A stretch of 64,000 nt of DNA from Rodentibacter ratti (GCF_002000485.1 NZ_MLAJ01000006.1:49087-113086); one strand, 5' to 3'; positions 1-9,632 are shown, counted from the first letter of the stretch. Made by a program: numbers and translations. The notes: a model not told the origin generated them from the sequence alone.

Positions 1-1077
1 CGAATCGCCAATATCGGAGTCAAAATTGACATTTGCTCCTTTAGTGGTGATTTTGGTCGTAGTAGGGCCTTTTACATTGCCACAGTAACCGCATTTTGAG
101 TCATCTGCCGAATAGCGTTTATCCTGCATAATATAAGCATTAGCAGTCAGTTCTTTGACAAAGCCTAGGTTTTTACCGGTGTATTCAAGGTTGGTATTGG
201 TTTTGCTTGTTTCACGGTAAGTCGGTGCTTGACGTTCTAAAGTAAGTCTTGCTTTCGGCTCAGTAGGAAGCTGACTAACTGTAAATTCCTCACGCACAGT
301 GCGCACGCCACGGTGTTCGTCTTTAAGGTGGCTTAATACTAAGCGATGATTTCCATCTCCAAACGTGCCGCCCAATTTGATTAAATAATTACGTTTATCT
401 AAAGCGCTATAAGGCACCGTATCCCCACTATCAATATTACGATAGCCTTTACCCGGTTTATAGTTATCATCATCGGTTCTTGCATAAGATACTAAAGCAT
501 CAAAATTGCCCGATTTACCGAAAGCCGTTGCTCCGTAGCTATAACCATCATTAGATGAAAACCCGCTATTTAAACGGAAGCCGTAATCTTTATCGCTATC
601 TTTGAGCAAATCAAGTGCATCTACTGTTTTAGCAATAATTGCCCCATTTGTTGCACCAATACCTGCACTTGCAGAACCGGCCCCTTTTTGTACAGAAACG
701 CTTTTTAATAAAGCAGGATCAATAATAAAACGACCTTGATGATATAAGATTTGGCTATCGGAATAAGCATTATCCACTTTAATATCAACAGAATTTTGTC
801 CCATACCACGAATAGTAAGGAATTGAGAGGTTCCGTTTCCACCGCCGAAATCAATTGATGGTTCTTTGGCTAAAAAGCTACGTAAATCACTAGCAGTGCT
901 CTCATTACGTTCTTGCATTGTGACTATATTTGTCTGCACTTTGGTACCTTGACGATCCGTCACAGTAATTTCATCCAACGTAGTGCTTGAATCGGTACTT
1001 GCTAAAGCAGCACTTGCAGTTAACACACTCATCACAACAAAGCTGATGTGTGTAAGGCTAAATTGTTTTCCTTGCAT
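1..1077 (-). CDS. fetA: FetA/FrpB-like TonB-dependent outer-membrane receptor, 5' part only
   Basis: This frame is open for 359 codons from an ATG at 1077 to the left edge, so the C-terminal barrel lies outside the window. The N-terminus is a signal peptide ending near LTASAALA. A TonB-box-like LDEITVTD follows, then a plug domain with IDFGGGNGTSQFLTIRGMGQ. The residues recalled for Neisseria FetA/FrpB (ferric-enterobactin receptor, energised by TonB-ExbBD) match closely along the whole visible plug and early barrel, including ALDKRNYLIKLGGTFGDG. The assignment is from memory of that family, not a search. A Fur box lies about 100 bases upstream. Expected role: ferric-siderophore uptake induced by iron limitation. 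The exact ligand cannot be read from the sequence. Confidence 0.88.
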   Translation of the reverse strand, partial: MQGKQFSLTHISFVVMSVLTASAALASTDSSTTLDEITVTDRQGTKVQTNIVTMQERNESTASDLRSFLAKEPSIDFGGGNGTSQFLTIRGMGQNSVDIKVDNAYSDSQILYHQGRFIIDPALLKSVSVQKGAGSASAGIGATNGAIIAKTVDALDLLKDSDKDYGFRLNSGFSSNDGYSYGATAFGKSGNFDALVSYARTDDDNYKPGKGYRNIDSGDTVPYSALDKRNYLIKLGGTFGDGNHRLVLSHLKDEHRGVRTVREEFTVSQLPTEPKARLTLERQAPTYRETSKTNTNLEYTGKNLGFVKELTANAYIMQDKRYSADDSKCGYCGNVKGPTTTKITTKGANVNFDSDIGDS

Positions 1078-1169
1078 ACATTTCCTTATAAATGAAAAAA
1101 ATGAACATTGTCTTACCATACGTAGTAAGTAAGTTACGAAATCACTTGTCGTACAAATTGCACAAAACT

Positions 1170-1188
1170 AAATGATAATAATTATTAT
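1170..1188. promoter_or_regulatory. Fur box upstream of fetA-like receptor
   Basis: Bases 1175-1188 are a perfect 14-base palindrome, ATAATAATTATTAT. With its flanks it matches most of the 19-base Fur consensus. It lies between the receptor start at 1077 and the small rightward ORF at 1222. Iron repression of the receptor, and perhaps of both directions, is inferred. Confidence 0.75.
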
Positions 1189-1221
1189 ATTTAATTTTAT
1201 TTTTATCTCAAGGAAATAATA

Positions 1222-1431
1222 GTGACATTAGAACAATATTTCTTCACTCTGTATTTTTTTAGAAAATATCGAATAAAAATAGGGAGTGCTTGGGGATTAC
1301 CTAAAGAAGTAGAAGATTATGAATTTTTTATTAAAGGAATAGGGCGAGAGTGGTTAACGCTAATTTTAGGAGATAAGGGCAACAGAGTTCTAGTGAATCT
1401 GTTGCCCAAAAGTTTTTCTAAAACAAGCTGA
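1222..1431 (+). CDS. Small hypothetical ORF, 69 aa, GTG start
   Basis: This ORF starts with GTG at 1222, preceded by an AAGGAAA ribosome-binding site at about 1210-1216. The product is aromatic-rich at the N-terminus (LEQYFFTLYFFRKYRIKIG) and is not recognised. Its 3' end overlaps a strong inverted repeat (1377-1407), so the last 18 or so codons encode a hairpin. That suggests a short or decayed gene whose real end has been lost. It is divergent from the fetA-like gene and shares the Fur-box intergenic region. Coding status is uncertain. Confidence 0.4.
   Translation: MTLEQYFFTLYFFRKYRIKIGSAWGLPKEVEDYEFFIKGIGREWLTLILGDKGNRVLVNLLPKSFSKTS
1377..1416 (+). terminator. Hairpin with A/T tail inside the end of the 69-aa ORF
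   Basis: GGGCAACAGA (1377-1386) pairs with TCTGTTGCCC (1398-1407) around an 11-base loop. AAAAGTTTTT follows on the plus strand. It is probably a rho-independent terminator for the rightward transcript; the T-run is short and displaced by four A's. Confidence 0.5.
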
Positions 1432-1434
1432 AGG

Positions 1435-2790
1435 TTACTTTACAATCTCATAACAGGGTTCATAGGCATTTCCTGTAGGCAATTTCATTCGGTGTTGTTG
1501 GATGAAATCTTGCAGTACGGAGTCAACTTTTTCCATTAAAGTGCGGTCACCTTTGAGTTTAAATTTTCCGAATTGGGCAATAGCATCTTGTGTTTGAGGT
1601 TTGATATTGCCGGCAACAATGCCGGAAAAAACTTGGCGAAGATTGGCCGTTAAATCCATTTTTGATTGATTAAAATGTAACGCTAAATTTGCCATATTCT
1701 CGTGAGTCGGTTCAAAAGGCTGTTGAAAACGTTCGTCAATTTTTAATGACCAATTAAATCCGTAGGAATCGTTCGTTTGGCGACGTTGGGTTTTCACATC
1801 TTCCATGGCTTTTTTCATATGGCGTGCGACGGTCACCGGATCATCAATGACAATGGTATAGAGTTTTTGGGCTTCTTCACCGAGAACTTCACCAATAAAA
1901 CGATCAATGGTGGCAAAATAATCCGCACTTTCTTTTGGCCCGGTCAAAATCACCGGTAAATGCTGTGCTTTATTTTCGGGATTGAGTTTTACACCCAGCA
2001 CATAGAGCAATTCTTCAAAGGTTCCGGGGCCGCCCGGGAAAATCAAAATTCCGTGCCCCATACGAACAAAAGCCTCAAGGCGTTTTTCAATATCCGGCAT
2101 AATAATCAGTTCGTTAACAATGGGATTAGGCGGTTCGGAGGCAATAATTGAGGGTTCGGTAATGCCCACAAAACGGCTGTTTTTATAACGTTGATTCGCA
2201 TGTCCGATTGCCGCACCTTTCATTGGTGCTTCCATTACACCCGTGCCGCAACCGGTGATGATATTCATCTCTCGTGATCCCAATTCTAATCCTACCTGAC
2301 GACAATATCGGTATTCCACCTCATTAATTGAATGACCGCCCCAGCATACGACTAAATTAGGATGTTCCCCCACAATCAAGGCTCTGGCATTGCGTAAAAT
2401 AGAGAAAACTTGATTAGTGATTTGTTTACTATTTTGTGGTTCTGTATCTTGATACAAAAGATTAACAAATAAAATATCGCGTAATACGGCAAAAAGATGA
2501 TATTGAATATTGGCGATCATTTTATCGTCCACAAAGGCACGTTCCGGGGGATTATGAAGCTCTAAACTTACTCCCCGTTCACGAGCCACAAGATGAATGT
2601 CGAAATCGGCATATTGTTGTAACAAGGCTCGGCTATCATCAGTGACAGCACCGGAGTTGAGTACGGCAAGAGAACTGTTTCGATAGAGTTGGTATAGCTC
2701 CGATTGGGCGGTTTTGGTGAGGCGTTCCACTTCAAGATGAGAGAGCAGTGCCATACTGCCTTTCGGGTTGATAAAATGAATATTCGACAT
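1435..2790 (-). CDS. ppnN: Pyrimidine/purine nucleotide 5'-monophosphate nucleosidase PpnN (YgdH)
   Basis: The product is 451 aa, close to the 454 aa of E. coli PpnN. It is a cytosolic LOG-family enzyme that hydrolyses nucleoside monophosphates to free base and ribose 5-phosphate for nucleotide salvage. The Rossmann core carries the family signature [10 protein letters not shown] near residue 254 and the upstream glycine-rich [14 protein letters not shown]. The N-terminal and C-terminal extensions typical of PpnN rather than short LOG proteins are present. It is followed upstream by queF only 8 bases away on the same strand, so co-transcription is likely. Start ATG at 2790 is preceded by an AAGGATT-type ribosome site. 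Confidence 0.93.
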   Translation of the reverse strand: MSNIHFINPKGSMALLSHLEVERLTKTAQSELYQLYRNSSLAVLNSGAVTDDSRALLQQYADFDIHLVARERGVSLELHNPPERAFVDDKMIANIQYHLFAVLRDILFVNLLYQDTEPQNSKQITNQVFSILRNARALIVGEHPNLVVCWGGHSINEVEYRYCRQVGLELGSREMNIITGCGTGVMEAPMKGAAIGHANQRYKNSRFVGITEPSIIASEPPNPIVNELIIMPDIEKRLEAFVRMGHGILIFPGGPGTFEELLYVLGVKLNPENKAQHLPVILTGPKESADYFATIDRFIGEVLGEEAQKLYTIVIDDPVTVARHMKKAMEDVKTQRRQTNDSYGFNWSLKIDERFQQPFEPTHENMANLALHFNQSKMDLTANLRQVFSGIVAGNIKPQTQDAIAQFGKFKLKGDRTLMEKVDSVLQDFIQQHRMKLPTGNAYEPCYEIVK

Positions 2791-2798
2791 AATAATCC

Positions 2799-3638
2799 TT
2801 ATTGTCTGGCTAAACGTAAATTTTCCGGTAAGTCTTCAAAGTTGGAGCGGAAAGGGTTGATATCTAAACCGCCACGGCGGGTATAGCGAGCATAAACCGT
2901 AAGTTTTTCCGGTTTGGCATAGTGCATTAAATCGCAAAAAATACGCTCTACACACTGCTCATGAAATTCGTTGTGTTGACGAAAAGAGACAACGTAACGC
3001 AATAATTTTTCCCGATCAATTTTTTTACCCACATAGTGAATTTGAAGAGAACCCCAATCCGGTTGGTTGGTAATTAAACAATTTGATTTTAATAAATGAC
3101 TGACTAAATATTCTTCGACTATCTCATCAGAAACGCAATTTTCTAGCCAGCCTGTATTAAATTGATAGTCAGTAATTTCAATGTCTTGCTCATCAATACA
3201 TTCGCCTTGTAGCGTATCAATTTTTTGTGAACGATAAAACGCAAGGGAATTTAACCGCACTTTAACTTCGCCTTGGGCACATTCCGCTAAATCTTGCTGC
3301 ATAATGTGTGCCACCTGATTAAAATCGGAAAACTTGCTTTGGTTAAAGCTATTCAAATAAAGTTTAAAACTTTTCGATTCAATTAAATTTTGACTTTGGT
3401 GATCTAAATAAATATCTGCAATTGCCACCTGTGGCACGCCTTTTTCATTCAGCCATGAAATTTCATAGGCTGTCCAAATATCGGCACCGATTGTGAAGGG
3501 TTGTTTTTGAGTTATGCCCAAATCATCGCGATTTAAGGCTCTTGGCACGGCTTGTAATAAGGTTCGGTCATATTCGTTGGCGTAGTCGGTTTTTTGACCT
3601 AGTTTCAGTGAGGCTAATCCGTAATCTTGCTTGTTCAT
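2799..3638 (-). CDS. queF: NADPH-dependent 7-cyano-7-deazaguanine reductase QueF (long form)
   Basis: A 279-aa cytosolic enzyme that reduces the preQ0 nitrile to preQ1 in queuosine biosynthesis for tRNA. It has the two-domain long form seen in gammaproteobacteria. The substrate-binding [11 protein letters not shown] motif is near residue 88. The catalytic cysteine lies in [13 protein letters not shown] near residue 187. The C-terminal half holds the FHEQCVERI segment. It lies between the DUF2310 gene (12 bases upstream) and ppnN (8 bases downstream), forming a tight minus-strand cluster. No preQ1 riboswitch is visible near it. Confidence 0.95.
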   Translation of the reverse strand: MNKQDYGLASLKLGQKTDYANEYDRTLLQAVPRALNRDDLGITQKQPFTIGADIWTAYEISWLNEKGVPQVAIADIYLDHQSQNLIESKSFKLYLNSFNQSKFSDFNQVAHIMQQDLAECAQGEVKVRLNSLAFYRSQKIDTLQGECIDEQDIEITDYQFNTGWLENCVSDEIVEEYLVSHLLKSNCLITNQPDWGSLQIHYVGKKIDREKLLRYVVSFRQHNEFHEQCVERIFCDLMHYAKPEKLTVYARYTRRGGLDINPFRSNFEDLPENLRLARQ

Positions 3639-3650
3639 TGTGTTTCCTCT

Positions 3651-4436
3651 CTATAAAAAATTCCATGAAATATTTGAGATCAAGCGACATTGCTCACATT
3701 TAAAATGAAATATCTCAAAGATGGGTTCCTTTAATGCCCAGTTGCCACCACATTCGGGGCAGTGTCGATGTTGCTCATTTTTAAGGGATTTGCCGCCCAC
3801 ACGATACAAATAATAGTAGGTGGGAATATGGCTTATTTTTTCGATTTCTTGGGCTAAATAGCGGCCATGTTTTGTCAGTGTACTTTGATGATCTGTGATT
3901 TCATTTAAGGCTTGATGTTCCAATATTGCCCCATTCATTTGAAGTTGATCGCAGGCTTGCCAGTTTTCCTGCCATTTAATCACATCTTGGCTCAAATGCG
4001 GTTGGTTTTGCAGTTGTTTATAAAGGGCAATCGGGGCAAAATTTTCGCCACTATGAAGAGGAGAGCAACTTTGCAAATGGGTGGTATAAAGTATTTGCCA
4101 TGTAGGATGAGAATTTGAGGCGGTTTGATCACTATTGAGATCATCGCCAATTACTTGAAAACCATCAAAAATCAAACCGCACTTTTCGGCTTTTTCTAAA
4201 GCGTGATTGACTTCCGCATTATTATTTTCAGGGTAAAGGCTGGTTTGCTCGGGGCAAATAACACGCGTCGCAAAGCCTTGTACATTTGTATCTTCCGTCA
4301 AATATAACGGAATTTCACGCCCGATAATTTGCCCGTTATAACGCCATTGATCGATAAGCACATTCAACAAGCGGCTTTGCTCTGCCACATCATTTTCAAG
4401 TGCGGTCAATTTGAAAAAGGTTTCAATTAAGTACAT
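3651..4436 (-). CDS. Zinc-ribbon-containing DUF2310 family protein
   Basis: A 261-aa protein ending in a C-terminal zinc ribbon: CPECGG and CEQC, about 20 residues apart. The N-terminal part is not recognisable as an enzyme. It resembles the Pasteurellaceae and enterobacterial DUF2310 family, described only as possibly nucleic-acid-binding. The start overlaps the end of csdE by 10 bases (4427-4436), indicating translational coupling with the cysteine desulfurase pair. Whether it takes part in sulfur transfer is unknown. The family name is from memory and the zinc ribbon is seen directly. Confidence 0.8.
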   Translation of the reverse strand: MYLIETFFKLTALENDVAEQSRLLNVLIDQWRYNGQIIGREIPLYLTEDTNVQGFATRVICPEQTSLYPENNNAEVNHALEKAEKCGLIFDGFQVIGDDLNSDQTASNSHPTWQILYTTHLQSCSPLHSGENFAPIALYKQLQNQPHLSQDVIKWQENWQACDQLQMNGAILEHQALNEITDHQSTLTKHGRYLAQEIEKISHIPTYYYLYRVGGKSLKNEQHRHCPECGGNWALKEPIFEIFHFKCEQCRLISNISWNFL

Positions 4437-4807
4437 AACTGTTTTAATTTTTGTCCAATTTGATTTAAGCCGTTTAAACGGGTTTCGCTTAAACGCTGTG
4501 CAATGCCGAGTTCGGTAAAAAAGGCGGTGAGATCAAATACACTTAATTCCTCGGCGGTTTTGCCATTGATTTTTTCCAGTAAAAGCCAAAGTAAACCGTT
4601 CATAATGCGTGCTTCACTGAAGGCGCTAAATTGAAAAGTGCGGTCATTTTGAGGGGAAATTTGAAACCACATTTGTGCTTCACACCCATGAATTTGTTGC
4701 ATATCGGCAAGTTCATCATCACTGGGGCGAGGTACATTTTTGCCAGCCTGAATAATCAGGCGGTAACGTTCTTCCCAGTTTTTGGCGAGTTTTAATTGGT
4801 CAATCAT
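4427..4807 (-). CDS. csdE: SufE/CsdE-family cysteine desulfurase activator
   Basis: A 126-aa SufE-fold sulfur acceptor. The acceptor cysteine lies in the conserved HGCEAQMWF context near residue 47, where SufE and CsdE proteins carry the persulfide. It overlaps the upstream desulfurase by 4 bases and the downstream DUF2310 gene by 10 bases, so all three are probably one transcript. It would take sulfane sulfur from the adjacent desulfurase and stimulate its activity. No suf scaffold genes are nearby, which favours a CsdA-CsdE-type pair over a full SUF operon. The CsdE versus SufE label is by context. Confidence 0.85.
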   Translation of the reverse strand: MIDQLKLAKNWEERYRLIIQAGKNVPRPSDDELADMQQIHGCEAQMWFQISPQNDRTFQFSAFSEARIMNGLLWLLLEKINGKTAEELSVFDLTAFFTELGIAQRLSETRLNGLNQIGQKLKQLCT

Positions 4808-6003
4808 TGTAAAAGTTCCAAAGCTTTATCCAGTGCAGCGAAGAATTGTGCCACATCCTCCGGCGTATTGTAAGGGGCAAAAGAGAGGCGTAGGGTGGTT
4901 CGTTCTCCTAGTCTTGCCAAATAGGGTTGGGCGCAATGTTCACCCACTCGCAAAGCAATATTTTGTTCACTCAGCAAGGTGGAAAGATCTGAGCTGTCTA
5001 TTCCCTCAAAGGTGAAACACACAATAGTACTTGGTTGTGGCGAATTGAATAATCGACAATCGACATAATTTTTTAACCGCACTTTGACCGATTCCGCCAA
5101 TGCCACAGCATGTTGTTCCGCTGAGTCAAAATCCCATTGGGATAACCAATCTAATACCGCATTAAAGCCAATCACACCGGCAATATTCGGTGTGCCGGCT
5201 TCAAGGCGATAGGGTAAATCGGCAAAAGTGATGTTTTCTGCTGATACTCGCTCCACCATTTTGCCACCGAAAAAGAGGGGTTGGAGCAGTGAAAGTGCGG
5301 TCAATTTTCCGCTTAAAACCCCGATCCCATTTGGACCGTAAATTTTATGGGCAGAAAAGGCAAGAAAATCCGCATCAAGATCTTGTAAATCGATTTGAAT
5401 ATGGCTAATCGCTTGGGCAGCATCCACTAAAACAAGGGCATTACTCTGTTGGCGAATCCTTTGAATTAAGTGTTTAACCGGCTGTTCCGTGCCGGTGACA
5501 TTGGAAACAAAATTTAACGCCACCAGTTTTGTGCGCTCATTAAGAGTATGTTTCAATGCGGTTTCATCAATAAGCCAATTATCCAAAATAGGCAAAACCC
5601 GAATTGTTGCCCCGCATTTTTTAGCGGTTTCATGCCAAGTGACAAAATTCGCATGGTGATCCGCTTGGCTGATCAGAATTTCATCGCCTGCTTTCAAATG
5701 GGGTAATAACCCGTTCGCCACTAAATTAATGGCGTGGGTTGTGCCGGAGGTCCAAATCACCGCTTTTTCATCTTCCGCATTAATTAGCCGTTTCACTTGC
5801 GTGCGAGCCTGTTCATATTGGGCGGTTTGCTTCGCATCATATTGGCTGCGATGTACAGAACCGGCAGAGGCATAAAATTCAGCGGTGCGGTCAATTAATA
5901 CGTTAGGTTTCAATGCCGTAGCGGCGTTATCTAAATATACAGTGGCATTAGGGCTTTTAAAATAAGGGAAATTTTCTTTAAATGATTGATAATCAAAAGC
6001 CAT
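4804..6003 (-). CDS. csdA: Group II cysteine desulfurase (CsdA/SufS type)
   Basis: A PLP-dependent enzyme that removes sulfur from cysteine, giving alanine and an enzyme persulfide. The start is the ATG at 6003 (MAFDYQSFKENFPYF), with AGGAG at 6011-6015. An upstream ATG at 6030 would add nine residues and lacks this spacing. The PLP-binding lysine is in SAHKIYGPNGIGVL near residue 216. The catalytic cysteine is in RVGEHCAQPY near residue 353, the short-loop form typical of group II. It is coupled to csdE by a 4-base overlap. The frame overlaps the 3' end of the upstream nuclease by about 10 bases. Confidence 0.92.
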   Translation of the reverse strand: MAFDYQSFKENFPYFKSPNATVYLDNAATALKPNVLIDRTAEFYASAGSVHRSQYDAKQTAQYEQARTQVKRLINAEDEKAVIWTSGTTHAINLVANGLLPHLKAGDEILISQADHHANFVTWHETAKKCGATIRVLPILDNWLIDETALKHTLNERTKLVALNFVSNVTGTEQPVKHLIQRIRQQSNALVLVDAAQAISHIQIDLQDLDADFLAFSAHKIYGPNGIGVLSGKLTALSLLQPLFFGGKMVERVSAENITFADLPYRLEAGTPNIAGVIGFNAVLDWLSQWDFDSAEQHAVALAESVKVRLKNYVDCRLFNSPQPSTIVCFTFEGIDSSDLSTLLSEQNIALRVGEHCAQPYLARLGERTTLRLSFAPYNTPEDVAQFFAALDKALELLQ

Positions 6004-6478
6004 ATTTTTTCTCCTGTTTGCGCCATTCATGGGGCGGAATGGGGGAACGATCAGCCCATAAACCTAATCGTTGTGCCTGTGCGTTTTCTTGAGCGTATAA
6101 ATAAATGGGGTGGTGAAGATATTGATTATATGCCCAAGCCATACCGGATTTCACCATTTCAAGATTAATGTTTTTACCGTTGTAATAAACGGTCGCCAAT
6201 GTGCGTTTATAACGATCCTGACCGCTTATTTTTAAATTCACCCTACGTTTATAAATCAGCTTTGAAAGCTGTTGTTTGACTTTTTTGCCAAAAGGTTGAT
6301 TCCTTTCCGGTGCATCAATTTCTTCCAAACGGACTTTAATCTGCTTCTTTCCTTCCATCAGGCAAGTGATGCTATCGCCATCACTGATCCCGACCACAAG
6401 GCAGTTATTGGCGGGAGAAGAATGGGCAGAAAGTGCGGTTAAAAAAGCAAATGAAATTAAAAGGGTATTTTTAATCAT
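5993..6478 (-). CDS. Secreted thermonuclease (SNase-like OB-fold)
   Basis: A 161-aa protein with an N-terminal signal peptide (cleavage likely after SAHSSPA). A staphylococcal-nuclease domain follows. The catalytic set is visible: VGISDGDSITC, VRLEEIDAPE, and ISGQDRYKRTLATVYYNG with the second arginine. It is expected to act in the periplasm or outside the cell on DNA and RNA. H. influenzae has a similar gene beside its nifS-like desulfurase. The 3' end overlaps the csdA start. In a naturally competent organism a periplasmic nuclease is of interest, but no link to uptake can be shown here. Confidence 0.88.
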   Translation of the reverse strand: MIKNTLLISFAFLTALSAHSSPANNCLVVGISDGDSITCLMEGKKQIKVRLEEIDAPERNQPFGKKVKQQLSKLIYKRRVNLKISGQDRYKRTLATVYYNGKNINLEMVKSGMAWAYNQYLHHPIYLYAQENAQAQRLGLWADRSPIPPHEWRKQEKKYGF

Positions 6479-6705
6479 AGGGTTAATGCAAGATAAACGC
6501 TGTTATTTCGGCGAATTATTGAAAATTTTTACACTTTGGAAAATGAATCAGCATTGTAGCAAATTACAACCCCAATGAACCAGCCTTATGATTTTTGATC
6601 AAACGCATAAATTCCTGTCTTTTTCAAGAAAAAGGGTAGTAAAGGGCGGAAAAATAGGCGTAAAATATTTTTTAAATTTTGTTGGAAAAGTTGAAAAGGA
6701 AAAAG

Positions 6706-7131
6706 ATGTTACATAAGCTGTTTCTTTTGGTTCGTTCCTTATTAATTCTTTACATTATGCTTTATCTCGGTAATCAAATTGCCCATTTTATCCCTGTTGG
6801 GGTACCCGGTAGTATTTGGGGATTGCTGTTGCTTTTTATGGGCTTGACGACAAAAGTCATTCCTTTGGAATGGGTTTATTTCGGGGCGAGTTTATTGATT
6901 CGTTATATGGCTGTTTTGTTTGTTCCGGTGAGTGTGGGCATTATCAAATATTCCGATTTATTATGGGCACAAATGAATATTTTGATTATTCCTAATGTTG
7001 TCAGCACTTGTGCCACCCTCGTTTTTATCGGCATTGTGGCGAATATCATGTTTGAACGCCAATCCTTTCACCATAAACGCAAAAAAGTCTTAGCCAAACG
7101 CACAGTACAAGAAGAAAAACAAAGTCATTAA
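6706..7131 (+). CDS. LrgA/CidA-family holin-like membrane protein
   Basis: About 141 aa from the ATG at 6706 ([13 protein letters not shown]), preceded by AAAAGGAAAAAG. A TTG nine codons upstream is in frame but lacks a good ribosome site. There are four hydrophobic segments and the family signature [18 protein letters not shown]. The C-terminus is basic ([12 protein letters not shown]). LrgA/CidA proteins are inner-membrane, holin-like and modulate murein hydrolase export or metabolite efflux. The LrgB-family gene follows 13 bases downstream, the usual pairing. Confidence 0.88.
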   Translation: MLHKLFLLVRSLLILYIMLYLGNQIAHFIPVGVPGSIWGLLLLFMGLTTKVIPLEWVYFGASLLIRYMAVLFVPVSVGIIKYSDLLWAQMNILIIPNVVSTCATLVFIGIVANIMFERQSFHHKRKKVLAKRTVQEEKQSH

Positions 7132-7144
7132 ATAGAGTGATATT

Positions 7145-7837
7145 ATGAATTACAGTATTTATCTTTATAGTTTATTAACGATTTTCGGATTTTGGCTTGC
7201 TCTCCAAATTAATAAGCGTTGGAAATCGATTATTTTCAACTCATTTATTCTTACCGTGCTGATTTTGGTCATGATTTTGGTGATGGGAAAAATCCCTTAT
7301 GATGACTATATGCAAGGCAATGCCCCTATTAATCATTTATTGAGCCTGAGTATTGTGGCTCTCGCTTTGCCCCTTTATGAACAGCTAAGACAAATTGCCA
7401 AACAATGGCGTATTATTCTTTCTGTTGTTGTCCTTGCTTCTGTCTTCTCAATGTTTACCGGTGCAATCCTTGCATTAATTTTAGGGGCGACACCGGATAT
7501 GGTCGCCACGGTACTACCCAAATCCATTACCACACCGATTGCAATGGAAGTATCGGCCCATTTAGGGGGGATTCCTGCAGTTACCGCAGTAGGCGTTGTA
7601 CTGGCAGGGTTGCAAGGTTCGATTTTTGGTTATTTGATTTTGAAAAAAATAGGGCTGCGTCACCAAGAGGCGATAGGTTTATCGGTCGGTTCGATTTCTC
7701 ACGCATTAGGCACAGTAAGCTGTATGGAAATTAATCCTAAAGCAGGGAGTTATAGTTCGATTTCTTTGGTACTTTGTGGCATTATCAGCTCTATCCTTGC
7801 CCCTTTGGTGTTTAACCTTATTTATTTGTTTATGTAA
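7145..7837 (+). CDS. LrgB/CidB-family membrane protein
   Basis: A 230-aa integral membrane protein with 6-7 hydrophobic segments. The conserved LrgB core is visible: [32 protein letters not shown]. It pairs with the upstream LrgA-like protein, and the dGTPase gene starts only 5 bases after its stop, so the three are probably co-transcribed. The role (antiholin-like, or a pyruvate or other metabolite carrier as proposed for some homologues) is family inference. Confidence 0.9.
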   Translation: MNYSIYLYSLLTIFGFWLALQINKRWKSIIFNSFILTVLILVMILVMGKIPYDDYMQGNAPINHLLSLSIVALALPLYEQLRQIAKQWRIILSVVVLASVFSMFTGAILALILGATPDMVATVLPKSITTPIAMEVSAHLGGIPAVTAVGVVLAGLQGSIFGYLILKKIGLRHQEAIGLSVGSISHALGTVSCMEINPKAGSYSSISLVLCGIISSILAPLVFNLIYLFM

Positions 7838-7842
7838 ACTTT

Positions 7843-9195
7843 ATGAAAAATACCTTATTGCCTAGTTGGACCGAACGATTTATTCCCGATTTACCCCGTG
7901 AAAAAGATTATCGTCCGCCATTTCGCCGAGATCGTGGACGGATTTTACATTCTGCCGCATTTCGTTGTTTACAAGCCAAAACCCAAATTCATGCGATTGG
8001 CGAAAATGACTTTTATCGAACCCGTTTAACCCATTCTTTAGAAGTGGCTCAAATTGGAAGTAGTTTGGTCGCTCAACTTAAATATGCTGAGGCATTTAGC
8101 CATTTATCCGAACAATTAAGTTGGGAACAAACGGCGCTACAAAAACAACTTAAAGGATTATTACCCAGCAATGATTTAATCGAAAGCCTTTGCTTTGCCC
8201 ACGATATCGGCCATCCGCCTTTTGGGCATGGAGGGGAAGTAGCGTTGAATTTTATGATGCATCAACATGGCGGTTTTGAAGGGAATGCGCAAACTTTTCG
8301 GATTCTGACAAAACTTGAACCTTATACGGAAAATGCCGGTATGAATTTAACACGCCGCACATTGCTTGGGGTCATCAAATACCCAACAATTTTGGATACC
8401 GCATCGCCACAATATGCGCATTTACCTCATTTAACCCAAGTTGATGCCCGTTATGTCAAAATTAGCGATTGGAAACCGGGCAAAGGAATTTTTCGTGATG
8501 ACTTAGGGATGTTTAATTGGCTGTTACAAAATCTCTCTGAAAATGACCGCACTTTATTCACTTCAGTGCAAAAAGAGCGGTCAAATTCTGCCGAGTTTTT
8601 AAAAACCGGTTTTAAATCTCTCGATTGCAGCATTATGGAATTGGCGGATGATATTGCTTATGCAGTGCATGATTTAGAAGACGCTATTGTCACCAAAATG
8701 GTGAATCAACATCAATGGCAAGAAGCGCATATGGCATTAGCGCAAATTCCTTATCCATGGTTACAAGAAAATATCCAACGCATTAGTCAAGGGCTTTTTT
8801 CTGACAAACATTTTGAACGGAAAAATGCCATTGGTGCATTGGTGAACTTTTTTATTACCAATGTACGTTGGACCCTCACCGAGAATTTTGATGAGCCTTT
8901 GTTACGTTATAACGCAGAACTCCCAAGATCGGTGGTGATGGCCCTTGATGTATTCAAAAAATTCGTTTGGAAATATGTGATTCGTGGTGTTGATACGCAG
9001 AGAATTGAATACAAAGGGCAAAGAATGTTAACGGAAATGTTTCAAATTTTTGAATCCGATCCAATCCGTCTTTTGCCACGTCATACCGCCGAAGAGTGGC
9101 AAAACGCTCCGGACGACCGGAAAAAACGAGTCATTTGTGATCATATCGCGAGTATGTCCGATGCCCATGCCATGAGGCTTTATCAACAACTATAG
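7843..9195 (+). CDS. dgt: dGTP triphosphohydrolase-like HD-domain protein
   Basis: A 450-aa cytosolic HD phosphohydrolase. The metal-binding set is visible: [16 protein letters not shown] (first His), [16 protein letters not shown] (His-Asp pair) and [16 protein letters not shown] (last Asp). These enzymes cleave dNTPs to nucleoside and triphosphate, helping set dNTP pools. Some relatives restrict phage by dNTP depletion, though nothing in this context suggests a defence island. It is the last gene of the lrgA-lrgB-dgt run and is followed by a terminator at 9201-9226. A USS and a one-base variant flank codons near 8545-8581. Confidence 0.88.
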   Translation: MKNTLLPSWTERFIPDLPREKDYRPPFRRDRGRILHSAAFRCLQAKTQIHAIGENDFYRTRLTHSLEVAQIGSSLVAQLKYAEAFSHLSEQLSWEQTALQKQLKGLLPSNDLIESLCFAHDIGHPPFGHGGEVALNFMMHQHGGFEGNAQTFRILTKLEPYTENAGMNLTRRTLLGVIKYPTILDTASPQYAHLPHLTQVDARYVKISDWKPGKGIFRDDLGMFNWLLQNLSENDRTLFTSVQKERSNSAEFLKTGFKSLDCSIMELADDIAYAVHDLEDAIVTKMVNQHQWQEAHMALAQIPYPWLQENIQRISQGLFSDKHFERKNAIGALVNFFITNVRWTLTENFDEPLLRYNAELPRSVVMALDVFKKFVWKYVIRGVDTQRIEYKGQRMLTEMFQIFESDPIRLLPRHTAEEWQNAPDDRKKRVICDHIASMSDAHAMRLYQQL

Positions 9196-9198
9196 TGA

Positions 9199-9228
9199 AA
9201 AAAGGGACGCCAAATGCGTCCTTTTTAC
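9199..9228. terminator. Bidirectional terminator between dgt and the membrane gene
   Basis: AAAAAGGGACGC and GCGTCCTTTTT form a hairpin with a CAAAT loop (9211-9215). T-runs on both strands let it serve the convergent genes ending at 9195 and 9228. Confidence 0.85.
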
Positions 9229-9617
9229 TATTGTTCTTTATTCTGCAACTTTTCTTGTTTTGAGTGATAAAAATAAAGGTAAATCAACCCAATAGGGGCA
9301 ATGAAAATGGAAAAGAAAAAACATAAAGCCATAGTGATGAATTTTACAGTAAGTAAGAAAACTGCATTCACTAAAAAGACATTCTCTCCAAAAATATATC
9401 CCACAATACTTTCATAAACAAAACGGGCATAAGGATAAAGGAATAAGCATACCAAACCATAACCAATGTTTACCGCTAAAAGTGAATGAATTCCACTTCT
9501 CGTGTAGCTGTCATAACCAATGAAAAGTAAAAAGGCAAAAAATATTAAACCGAAAAGAAATTGCCTTATATAGTAGGATCTCGATAATCCACCAAAAGTT
9601 TTAGATAAAAATGACAT
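9228..9617 (-). CDS. Hypothetical small integral membrane protein
   Basis: A 129-aa protein with three or four hydrophobic helices (about residues 17-37, 48-68 and 82-118) and a charged C-terminus (YHSKQEKLQNKEQ). I do not recognise the family. Translation should be strong: the ATG at 9617 is preceded by AGGAGGAG. It is divergent from a small XRE-type regulator whose operator-like palindromes begin 16 bases upstream, so it is probably controlled by that regulator. The pair could be a regulator with its target. A toxin-antitoxin-like or phage-derived origin is possible but not shown. Confidence 0.75.
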   Translation of the reverse strand: MSFLSKTFGGLSRSYYIRQFLFGLIFFAFLLFIGYDSYTRSGIHSLLAVNIGYGLVCLFLYPYARFVYESIVGYIFGENVFLVNAVFLLTVKFITMALCFFFSIFIAPIGLIYLYFYHSKQEKLQNKEQ

Positions 9618-9632
9618 CTCTCCTCCTAATGT

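Noticed and set aside
6003..6030. Upstream start for csdA (MNGANRRKN)
   Set aside because: The ATG at 6003 has AGGAG at proper distance and gives the normal SufS/CsdA N-terminus.
7843..9195. dGTPase as part of a phage-defence island
   Set aside because: It is in a housekeeping run with lrgAB-like genes, with no other defence genes or mobile element near.
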